Shown here one piece after another: positions 8,450 through 16,012 of a stretch of DNA of 36,760 bases. This DNA is from an uncultured Oscillospiraceae bacterium (lineage in GTDB: Bacteria; Bacillota; Clostridia; Oscillospirales; Ruminococcaceae). Every line of letters begins with the position of its first letter. Within the stretch, counting starts at the first letter, position 1. A program made the translations under genes and the position numbers. The notes below the pieces were generated by a model, which was not told where the DNA came from, ran no database searches, and saw only the letters and a program-made list of their open reading frames with translations. The stretch lies in the NCBI GenBank assembly GCA_949285935.1, contig CASEAH010000090.1, positions 1 through 36,760 of the forward strand, read 5' to 3'.

Positions 8450-9325
8450 ATGTCCACGCCCCTCAACAACCAGGCCAGTGTCAAGTATCTGTACAATAAC
8501 AACAATTCCTCAGGCTCCGCCAACTCCAACACGGTTACCACCCATCTGTTGGATCAGTACACCCTTTCTGCCTCCAAGTCCGCTCTGTCCCCCACTTTCC
8601 GCCCCGGTGAAAATATTTCCTACGTGGTGCGGGTAGTAAACAACGGCAGCGGCGATCTGTACACCGTCACTGTATCGGACGATCTTGGCGGCGGCGGTGC
8701 TTCTGCCCCTCTGGTCTATCAGACCGGCTCTCTGCGGGTCTTCGTGGATGGCGCACCTGTCACCGTAACTCCCGATTCACAGCCCGGAGCCCTGACGGTG
8801 GTGCTTCCCGCTCCGCTGCCCGCAGGTTCCTCTGCCATTTTGGTCTATACCTCCCAGGTACGCAGCGATATTCCCTTCTCTCTCCAAAGCATCACCAATA
8901 CCGCCCAGGTCAATGCCCGGGGAGGCTCCGCGTCGGGGACCGTTCTTTCCGTCACCCCTTCTCCCTCCGCCACCATCACCCGGGAGGCCTATGCGGAGCT
9001 GTGCATCCATAAGGAAGCCGATAAACAGACCATCATGCCGGGAGATACATTGACCTATACCTTCGTACTCACCAACCAGGGCAATGAGGACGCCCAGTCC
9101 GTAACTCTTACCGATACCCTGCCCACAGGGTTCCATGTGACCCGGGTAACTGTGAATACCGACGGCGTTACCACCGTTCTGGATCCCAGCCAGTTCACGG
9201 TGGACAGCAACAATACCATTACCATCCCCAACAGCTCCGGCCCCTCCATCCGCGTTCCTGCCGCCACCAGCACCGCTCCCGGTGTCACTACCGTTACCAT
9301 TGCCGGCACGGTATCTTCTTCCTGA
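8450..9325 (+). CDS. DUF11 repeat-domain protein
   Basis: A 291-residue protein made of two beta-sandwich domains of the DUF11/conserved-repeat kind. The first (about 40-160) contains RPGENISYVVRVVNNGSGDLYTVTVSDDL in pieces; the second (about 185-290) contains MPGDTLTYTFVLTNQGNEDAQSVTLTDTLPTGF in pieces. The domains are typical of surface or exported proteins, yet no signal peptide, membrane helix or sorting motif is present; the N-terminus is polar and Asn/Ser-rich (NNNNSSGSANSN). AGGAGTG lies 8 nt before the ATG. Single gene followed by a large hairpin. It could be a spore-layer or nonclassically exported protein; the role is unknown. Confidence 0.85.
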   Translation: MSTPLNNQASVKYLYNNNNSSGSANSNTVTTHLLDQYTLSASKSALSPTFRPGENISYVVRVVNNGSGDLYTVTVSDDLGGGGASAPLVYQTGSLRVFVDGAPVTVTPDSQPGALTVVLPAPLPAGSSAILVYTSQVRSDIPFSLQSITNTAQVNARGGSASGTVLSVTPSPSATITREAYAELCIHKEADKQTIMPGDTLTYTFVLTNQGNEDAQSVTLTDTLPTGFHVTRVTVNTDGVTTVLDPSQFTVDSNNTITIPNSSGPSIRVPAATSTAPGVTTVTIAGTVSSS

Positions 9326-9443
9326 GCCTGAGCCTTTCATCTTCTCCATGGGCCGCCTTCCGATGCCTGTAAAGTACACCTGATATTTTGTTGTCGGCGG
9401 CTGTAGTCCATCTATTGGGGATGGACGCTCCCGCCAAAGTCAT

Positions 9444-9503
9444 CAGCGCCAGCCGCCTTTTCTTCCAAACCCCGGAAAAGAAGGTGGCTGGCGCTGGTGT
9501 TTA
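9444..9503 (+). terminator. Large hairpin downstream of the DUF11 gene
   Basis: CAGCGCCAGCC at 9444-9454 pairs with GGCTGGCGCTG at 9486-9496, and the stem continues with CCTTTTCTTCC against GGAAAAGAAGG, giving about 23 bp with few mismatches and a short loop. The tail GTGTTTAATG is only weakly T-rich. Likely the DUF11 gene terminator, about 120 bp past its stop. Confidence 0.6.
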
Positions 9504-9959
9504 ATGAGAAAAATCGCCTGCTGTATGAAGAAGGTATTCCATAAAAGATTTTGCTTCAAACTCAGTGGGATGGATTCATGGGATAAAAGGCTGTGGGATC
9601 TCTCTCCACCAAGGCTTTTAAGGACGCGTCCTGAAGCAGAAAAATTTTCTACCCCTCAAACCATCTGCACCTTATCCGATCCATGGGATCCGCTTCCATA
9701 GGCAGCGCACCTCAGCAATGCCTGCAGCCTTTGGGACGGCTTTATCTCATATGAGGCAAAGTTATCTTATGCATACCCGAACAGTCTCTGCCAGCCTCTC
9801 CCGCAATCATGGAAGCCGCTTTTTATCCACCGCGGGCCGGAAGCCATGTTGAATCCCAAGATTCCCCCACACCCTTTGAGGGGCTTTCATTTTTCCAACA
9901 GGCCTCGGTCCACGCAGGTCAAATTTGGGAATGACATTTGCTCTTTCTCCGTGCATTCC
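9504..9959. other. Gene-free stretch between the DUF11 gene and the antiporter
   Basis: About 450 bp with only short frames lacking ribosome sites. A weak CCCC/GGGG stem near 9865-9885 precedes a T-rich run on the plus strand. I see no gene, RNA or mobile element signature. Confidence 0.6.
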
Positions 9960-11294
9960 TTATGTGGAGCGGGTGTGATGGCTGACCCGATAGAAAGCCG
10001 TGGGAACCGGACGGGGCACATTTTCTGCCAGCTGCCACAGTTCCTGACCTCCGGCTTCCAGTACCGGAGCAGGCTGTATAACATCCTTTTTTTCGCGTTG
10101 GACCGTACCCGAAAGGAAAAGGGAAAGTTTTGCACAGGCAGGTCCCACAATTTCATACAGCACACCCGAAGAAAGAATGATGGTGGAGAGAAGGGCCCCG
10201 GTTTGCGGGGGCAGCATCCGTTCTCCCAAAATGGCCAGCCCAATGGATACCCCGGCCTGGGGGATCAGCGCCAGGCCCAGGCAGCGCCGGATGGCCTCAG
10301 AAGTCCCGCAAAGGGTCCCTCCTATCCAGGCCCCGGCATATTTGCCCGCAATCCTTACCAGAAAATATACCACGCCGATCCCCCCTGCCGCCGGCAGGAC
10401 GCTCAGATCCAGCCGCATACCGGACAGCGCAAAAAACAAGAGCAGAATGGCGGGAGTAAAGTCATTGACCTGGTGAAAGATCCGCTTATCTCCGCTCAGA
10501 TTGATATAAACCGTCCCCATGAGCATACAGGAAAGCAGGGGAGAAATATCCAGGGCCGTGCAGCAGCCCGAAAGCCCCAGAACCAACGCGGTCACCAGCA
10601 CAACCCGGTGATAATCGGACCGGGCTTCACGATCTATCAGCAGGTGGAGCAGCCAGCCGCACAGTCCGCCCAGAACCAGCGCGGCCAGATTGAGCACCAC
10701 CGGCAGCAGCAGCGTTCCCGGGCGAATCTTCCCATCCAGCTCCAACGCCTGAGCCACTGCCGCGCAAATGCTGAAAGCTACCAGCGCCACTGCATCATCC
10801 AGCGCCACCACCTGGAGAATCGTATCCACAAACTCCCCCTTTGCCCGGTACTGGCGGATCGTCATAATGGTGGACGCAGGCGCGGTGGCACAACCGATGG
10901 CGCCCAGCAGCAGACAGAAGGACAGGGGAAGGCGGAAAATCACAAGCATCACCAGCACGATCACCGCTGCAGCCGTCAGGGATTCCAGCAGTGTGATGAC
11001 CAGGACGGTTTTCCCTCTTTGCCGCAGATGGGACGCCTTGAAATACCGTCCCACACCAAAAGCAATAAACGCCAGGGCAACATCTGTAAGGAATTCCATA
11101 TTTTCGATTACCTCTGCGGGCACCAGATTCAGGGCGAAGGGACCGATGAGGATCCCGGAAAGGATGTACCCTGTCACATTGGGCAAATGCAGGCATTTGG
11201 TGCCCCGGGTCATTAAAAATCCCGCCGACAGCATCAGCGCCAGACTCAGGATCACTCTGGCAGATGGGCTGGAAAGATGGTCTAAAAACTGCAC
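9960..11294 (-). CDS. CPA2-family cation:proton antiporter
   Basis: A 444-residue inner-membrane protein with about 12 hydrophobic helices, matching the Na+/H+ exchanger domain of the monovalent cation:proton antiporter-2 (NapA/KefB-like) family, which swaps Na+ or K+ for H+. Helix segments include YILSGILIGPFAL (about 42-54), the AFIAFGVGRYF segment and a helix-break region with ALDDAVALVAF (about 166-176), where Asp residues probably bind the ion. No C-terminal KTN/TrkA-N nucleotide domain is present, so it is the short form. The start is GTG at 11294 with GGGGAGG 8 nt upstream. Divergent from a LysR gene 152 bp away, which probably controls it. Confidence 0.88.
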   Translation of the reverse strand: MQFLDHLSSPSARVILSLALMLSAGFLMTRGTKCLHLPNVTGYILSGILIGPFALNLVPAEVIENMEFLTDVALAFIAFGVGRYFKASHLRQRGKTVLVITLLESLTAAAVIVLVMLVIFRLPLSFCLLLGAIGCATAPASTIMTIRQYRAKGEFVDTILQVVALDDAVALVAFSICAAVAQALELDGKIRPGTLLLPVVLNLAALVLGGLCGWLLHLLIDREARSDYHRVVLVTALVLGLSGCCTALDISPLLSCMLMGTVYINLSGDKRIFHQVNDFTPAILLLFFALSGMRLDLSVLPAAGGIGVVYFLVRIAGKYAGAWIGGTLCGTSEAIRRCLGLALIPQAGVSIGLAILGERMLPPQTGALLSTIILSSGVLYEIVGPACAKLSLFLSGTVQREKKDVIQPAPVLEAGGQELWQLAENVPRPVPTAFYRVSHHTRST

Positions 11295-11366
11295 GGCAAA
11301 GGCCTCCCCTGGAAAGATGGCGCGGCATGTGGATTTGGGTATGCCGCTTATGAGGATTGATTATAA

Positions 11367-11399
11367 ATACAATGTATGATAAAATCAAATAATGATTTT
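11367..11399. promoter_or_regulatory. Two palindromes in the antiporter/lysR intergenic region
   Basis: ATACA-A-TGTAT (11367-11377) has a T-N-A pattern, and AAAATCA-N5-TGATTTT (11381-11399) is a perfect 7-bp inverted repeat. Both lie in AT-rich DNA between divergent start codons, where LysR proteins normally bind. Binding is inferred from position and symmetry. Confidence 0.6.
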
Positions 11400-11446
11400 C
11401 TGTAACATTATAAATTATTTTTATTTTATATGGGGAGGGGTACCGG

Positions 11447-12340
11447 ATGATCGACGCAAAAGTTCATACCCTTTTGACACTGGTGGAGGCTGGCAGCTAT
11501 ACCAAAGCCGCCGAGCTTCTCCACTTGACGCAGCCTGCAGTGAGCCACCACATCCGGTTGCTGGAAAAGTTATATGGGATCAAGATCTTTCATCCCGGCA
11601 AAAAAGAGCTTCGACTCACCCCGGAAGGCTCTATTTTGCTTAAATATGCCCACCGCTTGACTGCTATCGACCACCGGGCCCGCCAGGCCATTGAGGACAG
11701 CCGGCGTGAGCTGACCCATATCACCATTGGTCTGACTCAGACCGGAGGCGAAAACAAAATGCCCCAGGTTCTGGCTCTGTATTGCCGGGAGCACCCAGGC
11801 GTTACCATAAATATTTGTACGGATGCCATGAAAAATCTTTATGAAAGGCTGCGGCTGTACGAGCTGGACCTGGCGGTGGTGGAGGGTTCGCTCTCCGGCG
11901 GTTCCTTTGGAAGCATCCTGCTGGATACCGACTATCTGTGTTTGATCGTCGCTCCCACCCATCCATTTGCCGGCCGGGGAAGCGTTACCTTGGCAGAACT
12001 GAAGCAGGAGCGCCTGATCCTCCGTTCTCCTGAAGCCGGCACCCGCATTCTCTTTGAAAATTATCTGCTGAGCCATTCGGAAAATATCGGGGCCTTCCAT
12101 GTGATGATGGAGCTGGATAATATAGCCACCATCAAGGAACTGGTGGCCTCTGAGATGGGGGTGTCCATTATTGCTCACAGCGCCTGTCTGGAGGAACTGA
12201 GGCGGAAAAAGCTGGTAATGGTCCCTATTGAAAATGTGGTGATGACCCGGGACATCCGTTTGATCTACCAAAAGGATTTTGCTCACGGAGAGGTGCTGGA
12301 GGAGCTGCGGCAGATCTATGAGATGACCCAATATCAGTAA
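11447..12340 (+). CDS. LysR-family transcriptional regulator
   Basis: A 297-residue regulator. Residues 1-60 form the winged helix-turn-helix: KVHTLLTLVEAGSYTKAAELL and LTQPAVSHHIRLLEKLYGIKIF carry the classic LysR pattern. Residues about 90-295 form the periplasmic-binding-protein-like effector domain (HITIGLTQTGGENKMPQVL, DLAVVEGSL, ELVASEMGVSIIAHSA). GGGGAGGGG precedes the ATG by 6 nt. It is divergent from the CPA2 antiporter, the usual target arrangement for LysR regulators; the effector could be a cation- or pH-linked signal but is unknown. Confidence 0.94.
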   Translation: MIDAKVHTLLTLVEAGSYTKAAELLHLTQPAVSHHIRLLEKLYGIKIFHPGKKELRLTPEGSILLKYAHRLTAIDHRARQAIEDSRRELTHITIGLTQTGGENKMPQVLALYCREHPGVTINICTDAMKNLYERLRLYELDLAVVEGSLSGGSFGSILLDTDYLCLIVAPTHPFAGRGSVTLAELKQERLILRSPEAGTRILFENYLLSHSENIGAFHVMMELDNIATIKELVASEMGVSIIAHSACLEELRRKKLVMVPIENVVMTRDIRLIYQKDFAHGEVLEELRQIYEMTQYQ

Positions 12341-12710
12341 GAAAACCCAAACGCCATCGCCGCCCGCGGACAAAAAACTGCCGCCTGAATCTTAACATTG
12401 CAGCATCCTGCGGCAATGCCAAATCCGGACGTTTTTTCCGGGCGAAGAGCTCCCCTGGCTGAACATCTCCACATCTTGGGACATGAGGGAGGCTGTATGA
12501 GCCTTTCTCACGGTTTTCTCTGTATTGATTTTACGGTAATCAGGATCCTGACCTGAGCGGCTCTTCCGCCTGTTTCATACCGACAAACCTCTCCAAACGG
12601 CACTGTGCCTGCGTCTGTATCATCTTCTTAGTCTGTAAGCAGATGTTCATGTACCGCAAAAGCTTCCGATACCTCCGGCATAGCGGAGAATTTACCTAAG
12701 TTAGCCACGC
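12341..12710. other. Gene-free stretch between lysR and the rubrerythrin terminator
   Basis: About 370 bp with no ribosome-site-supported frame longer than about 60 codons, no tRNA-like fold and no clear lysR terminator. I see nothing identifiable. Confidence 0.5.
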
Positions 12711-12747
12711 AAAAAGCCCCGGGAAGAAATTCTTCCCGGGGCTTTTT
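12711..12747. terminator. Rubrerythrin terminator, nearly perfect palindrome
   Basis: A perfect 18-bp inverted repeat (12711-12728 with 12730-12747) around one central base, with A5 and T5 at its ends, so it can stop transcription in both directions. It lies about 60 bp past the rubrerythrin stop. Confidence 0.9.
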
Positions 12748-12805
12748 AAAAGGCTCTTGTATATATCTGCAAATTTCTCTTTGCTGCGGGGCAGCTGGAT
12801 ACTTC

Positions 12806-13351
12806 TTAGCCGAAGTATCTGGCCAGCAGACCGGCAAAGGCTTTGCCATGGCGGGCCTCGTCACGAGCCATCTCATGAACGGTGTCGTGGATAGCATCCA
12901 GACCCAGCTCCTTTGCTCTCTGGGCCAGATCAGTCGTGCCGGCAGTAGCGCCGTTCTCAGCCTCTACCCGCATCTCCAGATTCTTCTTGGTGGAGTCGGT
13001 GACTACCTCGCCCAGCAGTTCAGCAAACTTGGCGGCATGCTCGGCCTCTTCGTAAGCAGCCTTCTCCCAATACAGGCCGATCTCGGGGTAACCCTCGCGA
13101 TGAGCCACACGGGCCATGGCCAGGTACATACCTACTTCGGTGCACTCACCGGTGAAGTTCATGCGCAGGCCTTCCACGATCTCAGGATCCACGCCGGCAG
13201 CCACTCCTACCACGTGCTCAGCAGCCCAGGACATGCCGCTCTCTTCCTGCTTCTTAAACTTGGAAGCGGGAGCTTTGCACTGGGGGCAAAACTCGGGAGC
13301 GCTGTCTCCCTCATGAACATAACCACAAACGGTGCAGATAAATTTAGCCAT
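12806..13351 (-). CDS. Rubrerythrin with N-terminal rubredoxin domain (reverse rubrerythrin type)
   Basis: A 181-residue cytosolic peroxide-scavenging protein that reduces H2O2 with NADH-derived electrons in anaerobes. The N-terminal rubredoxin-type Fe(SCys)4 site is CTVCGY (Cys6, Cys9) and FCPQC (Cys22, Cys25). The ferritin-like diiron domain (about 45-180) has EEAEH (101-105), Glu131 in EAENG and DEARH (164-168). The rubredoxin-first order is that of reverse rubrerythrins. The start at 13351 (MAKFIC) was chosen because AAAGGAGA lies 8 nt upstream; an in-frame ATG three codons earlier overlaps the ribosome site. Own promoter and terminator; a PerR-like palindrome lies in the leader. Confidence 0.95.
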   Translation of the reverse strand: MAKFICTVCGYVHEGDSAPEFCPQCKAPASKFKKQEESGMSWAAEHVVGVAAGVDPEIVEGLRMNFTGECTEVGMYLAMARVAHREGYPEIGLYWEKAAYEEAEHAAKFAELLGEVVTDSTKKNLEMRVEAENGATAGTTDLAQRAKELGLDAIHDTVHEMARDEARHGKAFAGLLARYFG

Positions 13352-13384
13352 ATGTTGCATCTCCTTTAAATTTAATTAGTTTTT

Positions 13385-13397
13385 AGTAATAATTACT
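13385..13397. promoter_or_regulatory. PerR-like operator palindrome before rubrerythrin
   Basis: AGTAAT-A-ATTACT on the plus strand is a perfect 6-1-6 palindrome. Its core TAATTATTA (minus strand) matches the centre of the known PerR box (TTATAATNATTATAA), with about 10 of 15 positions agreeing. It sits some 20 bp downstream of the -10, a position suited to repression. Confidence 0.5.
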
Positions 13398-13415
13398 GTT
13401 TTTGTTTACGAGCAT

Positions 13416-13444
13416 AGTATATCATAACTTTTTGGGGTTTGCAA
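13416..13444 (-). promoter_or_regulatory. Rubrerythrin promoter
   Basis: Minus strand: TTGCAA (13439-13444), 17-bp spacer, TATACT (13416-13421). Good sigma-A match; start point near 13409. Confidence 0.75.
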
Positions 13445-13835
13445 CCCCTTTTTCAAAAAATTTTTGACAAAGTTTTGGGATTTTCATTCCCGCTTCCACG
13501 GGCCTGCAAACGCCCGACCGGAGCCGTTTTGGGAATTTACAATCAGCCGCCCCACCGCCGGCTTCTGACCTTTATACGTGCAAAGCTTTATCTGGCGGAA
13601 CGATTGCCGGTCCTGCAATCTTTTTTATCAGGCAAACCAGCATCCTAAGAGTGTCAGGCAAGTCTGCCTGAAAGTCCGAACAGCAGCTTTGCAATGTCAT
13701 GGACAATCCAGTGCCGTCCTTTACAGGTCTTATGGAGACAAAAAGCGTGCTTGATGGATTTTTTCAGTTTCTTCTCCGAAAGTGGAATAGCCGGCAGAGC
13801 AACGGAAATACTACCCCTGTAAAGGAGGTGAGATC
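13445..13835. other. Intergenic stretch before the Asn/Gln repeat micro-gene
   Basis: About 390 bp without a credible gene. A small inverted repeat, CAGGCA/TGCCTG, lies at 13655-13670. No vegetative promoter for the micro-gene stands out, so it may use an alternative sigma factor. Confidence 0.5.
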
Positions 13836-13976
13836 ATGGCCAAAAACAGCCAGAACCGTGCCCAGAATTCCCAGAACATGCAGAATTCTCAGAATATGCA
13901 GAACTCTCAGAATATGCAGAATTCCCAGAATTCCAAAAACGCCCAGAACTGCGGCAGCCAGAACAAGAGCAAGTAA
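13836..13976 (+). CDS. 46-residue Asn/Gln-rich repeat protein (QNSQNM repeats)
   Basis: A short frame with a near-ideal ribosome site, AAAGGAGGTGA, 4 nt before the ATG. The product starts MAKNSQNRAQ, then carries three six-residue QNSQNM units and a partial fourth (about residues 10-33), and ends NAQNCGSQNKSK with a single cysteine near the C-terminus. At DNA level these are 18-bp units CAGAAYTCYCAGAAYATG differing only at synonymous third positions, so the peptide, not the DNA, seems conserved. No signal peptide or membrane helix. The composition recalls small, polar low-complexity proteins of spore formers, but I do not recognise the family. A hairpin terminator follows at 14001. Confidence 0.8.
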   Translation: MAKNSQNRAQNSQNMQNSQNMQNSQNMQNSQNSKNAQNCGSQNKSK

Positions 13977-14000
13977 ATTTCTGCTGCCATGCAAACCAGT

Positions 14001-14054
14001 AAAAAGCCTTTGCTGTGGGATCAAGCTTTCCGCCGCGAAGGCTTTTTCTTTTTC
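14001..14054. terminator. Shared terminator between the micro-gene and the EEP gene
   Basis: AAAAAGCCTT (14001-14010) pairs with AAGGCTTTTT (14038-14047), followed on the plus strand by CTTTTTCCC and, on the minus strand, T5 at the other side. It serves two convergent genes. Confidence 0.75.
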
Positions 14055-14058
14055 CCTT

Positions 14059-14889
14059 TTATAACTCCATCTCGGCAATGACCGGGTAGTGGTCGGAAGG
14101 ATAGATTTTTTCTCCTTTGGCCCGCTCCAGCGCCACGGCCCGCAGGGCCACATCCCGGCTGGTAAAGATATAGTCGATGGGGCTGCCCACAATCCGCCCC
14201 CGGAAGCCGTGATAGCTGCATCCCGGCGTCTGTGGTTGAGACGCTTTAAGCAGCATATTGTAGCTGTCCCGCAGAATCATTTTTTCCTGGGCAGCAGTCG
14301 TGTCCGATTCCCATTTCCGCAAGGTACGGCTGTGGGGAGTGGCGTTAAAATCCCCTGTAAAGACCACCGGCCCCGGGGCCTGACGATATCTTTCCAGAAT
14401 TTGCCGGCAAATGAGTTTAAGGCCGTTGACTCGGGCAAAGTAGCTGATATGATCCAGATGGGTATTGTAGACCCGGAGGATCTTTTCCGGGGCATCGTTG
14501 AGGCAGAGTTCGCACCAGGTGCAGATACGGGGGAAGAGGGCCAGCCAGCCCCGGCTGGGGGTTTCCGGCGTTCTGGATAACCAGAAGGTATCCTGAGACA
14601 AAAGGGTAAAACGGTCCCGGCGGTAAAAAATAGCGGAATATTCTCCCCTGTTCCCGCCTTCCCGTCCTTTTCCCACAAAGGCGTACTCCGGAAGCAGCCG
14701 CTGCAGATCGCTGAGGGTGATTTCCGTCAGTTCCTGGGTGCCCAGAATGTCAGGAGCATTGCGGCGGATTACATCCGCTACCAAGGCTGCCCGTTTGCTC
14801 CAGGCATGTGGCCCGAAGGAAAACAAATTCCGTTTCATATTAAAGCTCATTACCTTCAGAGTAGCCCGCTGTTCCGGCTGCCAGTCCAT
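14059..14889 (-). CDS. Endonuclease/exonuclease/phosphatase (EEP) family hydrolase
   Basis: A 276-residue member of the Mg2+-dependent DNase I-like phosphoesterase fold. Key sites are visible: KVMSFNMKR (12-20) with the early Asn, TQE (51-53) with the metal-binding Glu, YNTHLDH near 143-149, VFTGDFNATPHS near 173-184 with catalytic Asp/Asn, IDYIFTS near 238-244, and SDHYPVIAE at the C-terminus with the catalytic Asp-His. No signal peptide, so cytosolic. AGAGGGA lies 5 nt before the ATG. The substrate could be a nucleic acid, phospholipid or sugar phosphate; the family cannot be resolved further here. The stop overlaps the downstream terminator region. Confidence 0.88.
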   Translation of the reverse strand: MDWQPEQRATLKVMSFNMKRNLFSFGPHAWSKRAALVADVIRRNAPDILGTQELTEITLSDLQRLLPEYAFVGKGREGGNRGEYSAIFYRRDRFTLLSQDTFWLSRTPETPSRGWLALFPRICTWCELCLNDAPEKILRVYNTHLDHISYFARVNGLKLICRQILERYRQAPGPVVFTGDFNATPHSRTLRKWESDTTAAQEKMILRDSYNMLLKASQPQTPGCSYHGFRGRIVGSPIDYIFTSRDVALRAVALERAKGEKIYPSDHYPVIAEMEL

Positions 14890-14966
14890 GTGATCCCTCT
14901 TTATCTGCTGAAAATTTTGCGTATGAAATCGATTCTATCAAATCATATATTTATGGCCTAAGTGTT

Positions 14967-15019
14967 AAGAAAAAGGAAAGCGGCAGATATTTTCTCTTTT
15001 CATATCCACAGCTTTCCTT
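14967..15019 (-). terminator. Terminator of the acid-sugar/amidase operon
   Basis: AAGGAAAGC (14973-14981) pairs with GCTTTCCTT (15011-15019). On the minus strand it is followed by TTTCTTAACAC, a T-rich tail. It lies just past the acetamidase stop at 15030. Confidence 0.7.
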
Positions 15020-15029
15020 CTTTGAAGTG

Positions 15030-15920
15030 CTATGCCTGCCAGCTGCCCAGGATTTTCCGGGGCATGGAAAAGCGAGCGGTGGAAAGAGGATCTACGATCT
15101 GGCAGACTTCCGCGTTGCCGCAGGCGCTCAGCAGCATTCCCGCCTCCTCCAGATCCATTCCCAGCCTCTCCATGGTCAGCTCCAGCATGGCTGAAGCCGC
15201 CGTATGAATCGCCTGAGACAAGTCGGTATGGGACGCGACGGCATACAGCCGGTCTGCCGTTTCCAGCGCCGGATCCCTTAGTGTCATCCCCTTAAGCACC
15301 TTTACCGTCACTGTGACCTGTGCGGAGGTTTCCACTCCGGTCACCATCACCTCTCCATCTCCCATACAGGCATGGACGTCCCCTATGGCCAGCAGCGCCC
15401 CGGGCACAAACACCGGCAGATAGAGCACGGTACCTTCACCAATGCGGGTATTGTCCATATTGCCGCCATGGCTGCCGGGAGTCCCGCAGGGAATCTTTCC
15501 CTCCGCCGGGGCCACGCCGATGACCCCGATCATGGGGCGCAGCGGCAGCGTCAGGCCGGGGCGGAATTCCACTTCATCTTCCCTGATGGGAAGGATCTTG
15601 ATGCGGGATGCCTGGACCCGGGAGCCAAAAATCCCGGAATCGGGAACAGCTGCCATCGTACCATGGTCTGCCAGCTGGATTTTTTCAATGGTGACCCGCA
15701 GAACGTCGCCGGGCTGGGCGCCCTCCACCCATACGGGACCGGTGGCGGGATTGATCCGCTCCCAGTCCAAAGCCTCGATTGCCTGATCCTCCCGGGTGAT
15801 CTGCCCGCCGAAGCAGTCCTCCGTTTCAAAAACCAGCCTGCTTCCGTCGGGTACCCGGGCCGCCGGAGGATTTTCCCCGCTCATGTGGTAGATCCGGTTC
15901 CCGCTGATCAAAGTCTCCAT
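15030..15920 (-). CDS. Acetamidase/formamidase family protein
   Basis: A 296-residue FmdA/AmdA-family amidase, which hydrolyses short amides such as formamide or acetamide to acid plus ammonia in the cytosol. Family segments include ETEDCFGGQIT, NPATGPVWVEGAQPGDVLRV in parts, GVIGVAPAEG, PGSHGGNMDNTRIGEG and VPGALLAIGDVHACMGDGEV, which hold the metal-binding His/Asp residues. The start was set at METLIS (15920), with AGGAG 10 nt upstream; an in-frame GTG three codons earlier would touch the ribosome site. It is the last gene of the minus-strand operon, about 93 bp after garR, and is followed by a terminator. Its link to acid-sugar catabolism is unexplained. Confidence 0.9.
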   Translation of the reverse strand: METLISGNRIYHMSGENPPAARVPDGSRLVFETEDCFGGQITREDQAIEALDWERINPATGPVWVEGAQPGDVLRVTIEKIQLADHGTMAAVPDSGIFGSRVQASRIKILPIREDEVEFRPGLTLPLRPMIGVIGVAPAEGKIPCGTPGSHGGNMDNTRIGEGTVLYLPVFVPGALLAIGDVHACMGDGEVMVTGVETSAQVTVTVKVLKGMTLRDPALETADRLYAVASHTDLSQAIHTAASAMLELTMERLGMDLEEAGMLLSACGNAEVCQIVDPLSTARFSMPRKILGSWQA

Positions 15921-16012
15921 GGGTTTCACACTCCTGTCCTGTTATGTTTTACATGGAGGAAGGGGCCTCCTGCCGTCCAAATCATAGGCAGGCTCCCGCT
16001 TCCTTCAGTCCA

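Noticed and set aside
9444-9455. AGCGCCAG sequence like a glmS ribozyme 5' end
   Set aside because: It is one arm of a 23-bp hairpin after the DUF11 gene, and none of the other ribozyme elements follow.
13699-14064. A 121-codon frame overlapping the QN repeat micro-gene
   Set aside because: No ribosome site; in this frame the repeats give an Arg/Ile/Pro-rich chain. The 46-residue frame has the ideal Shine-Dalgarno and silent differences between repeats.
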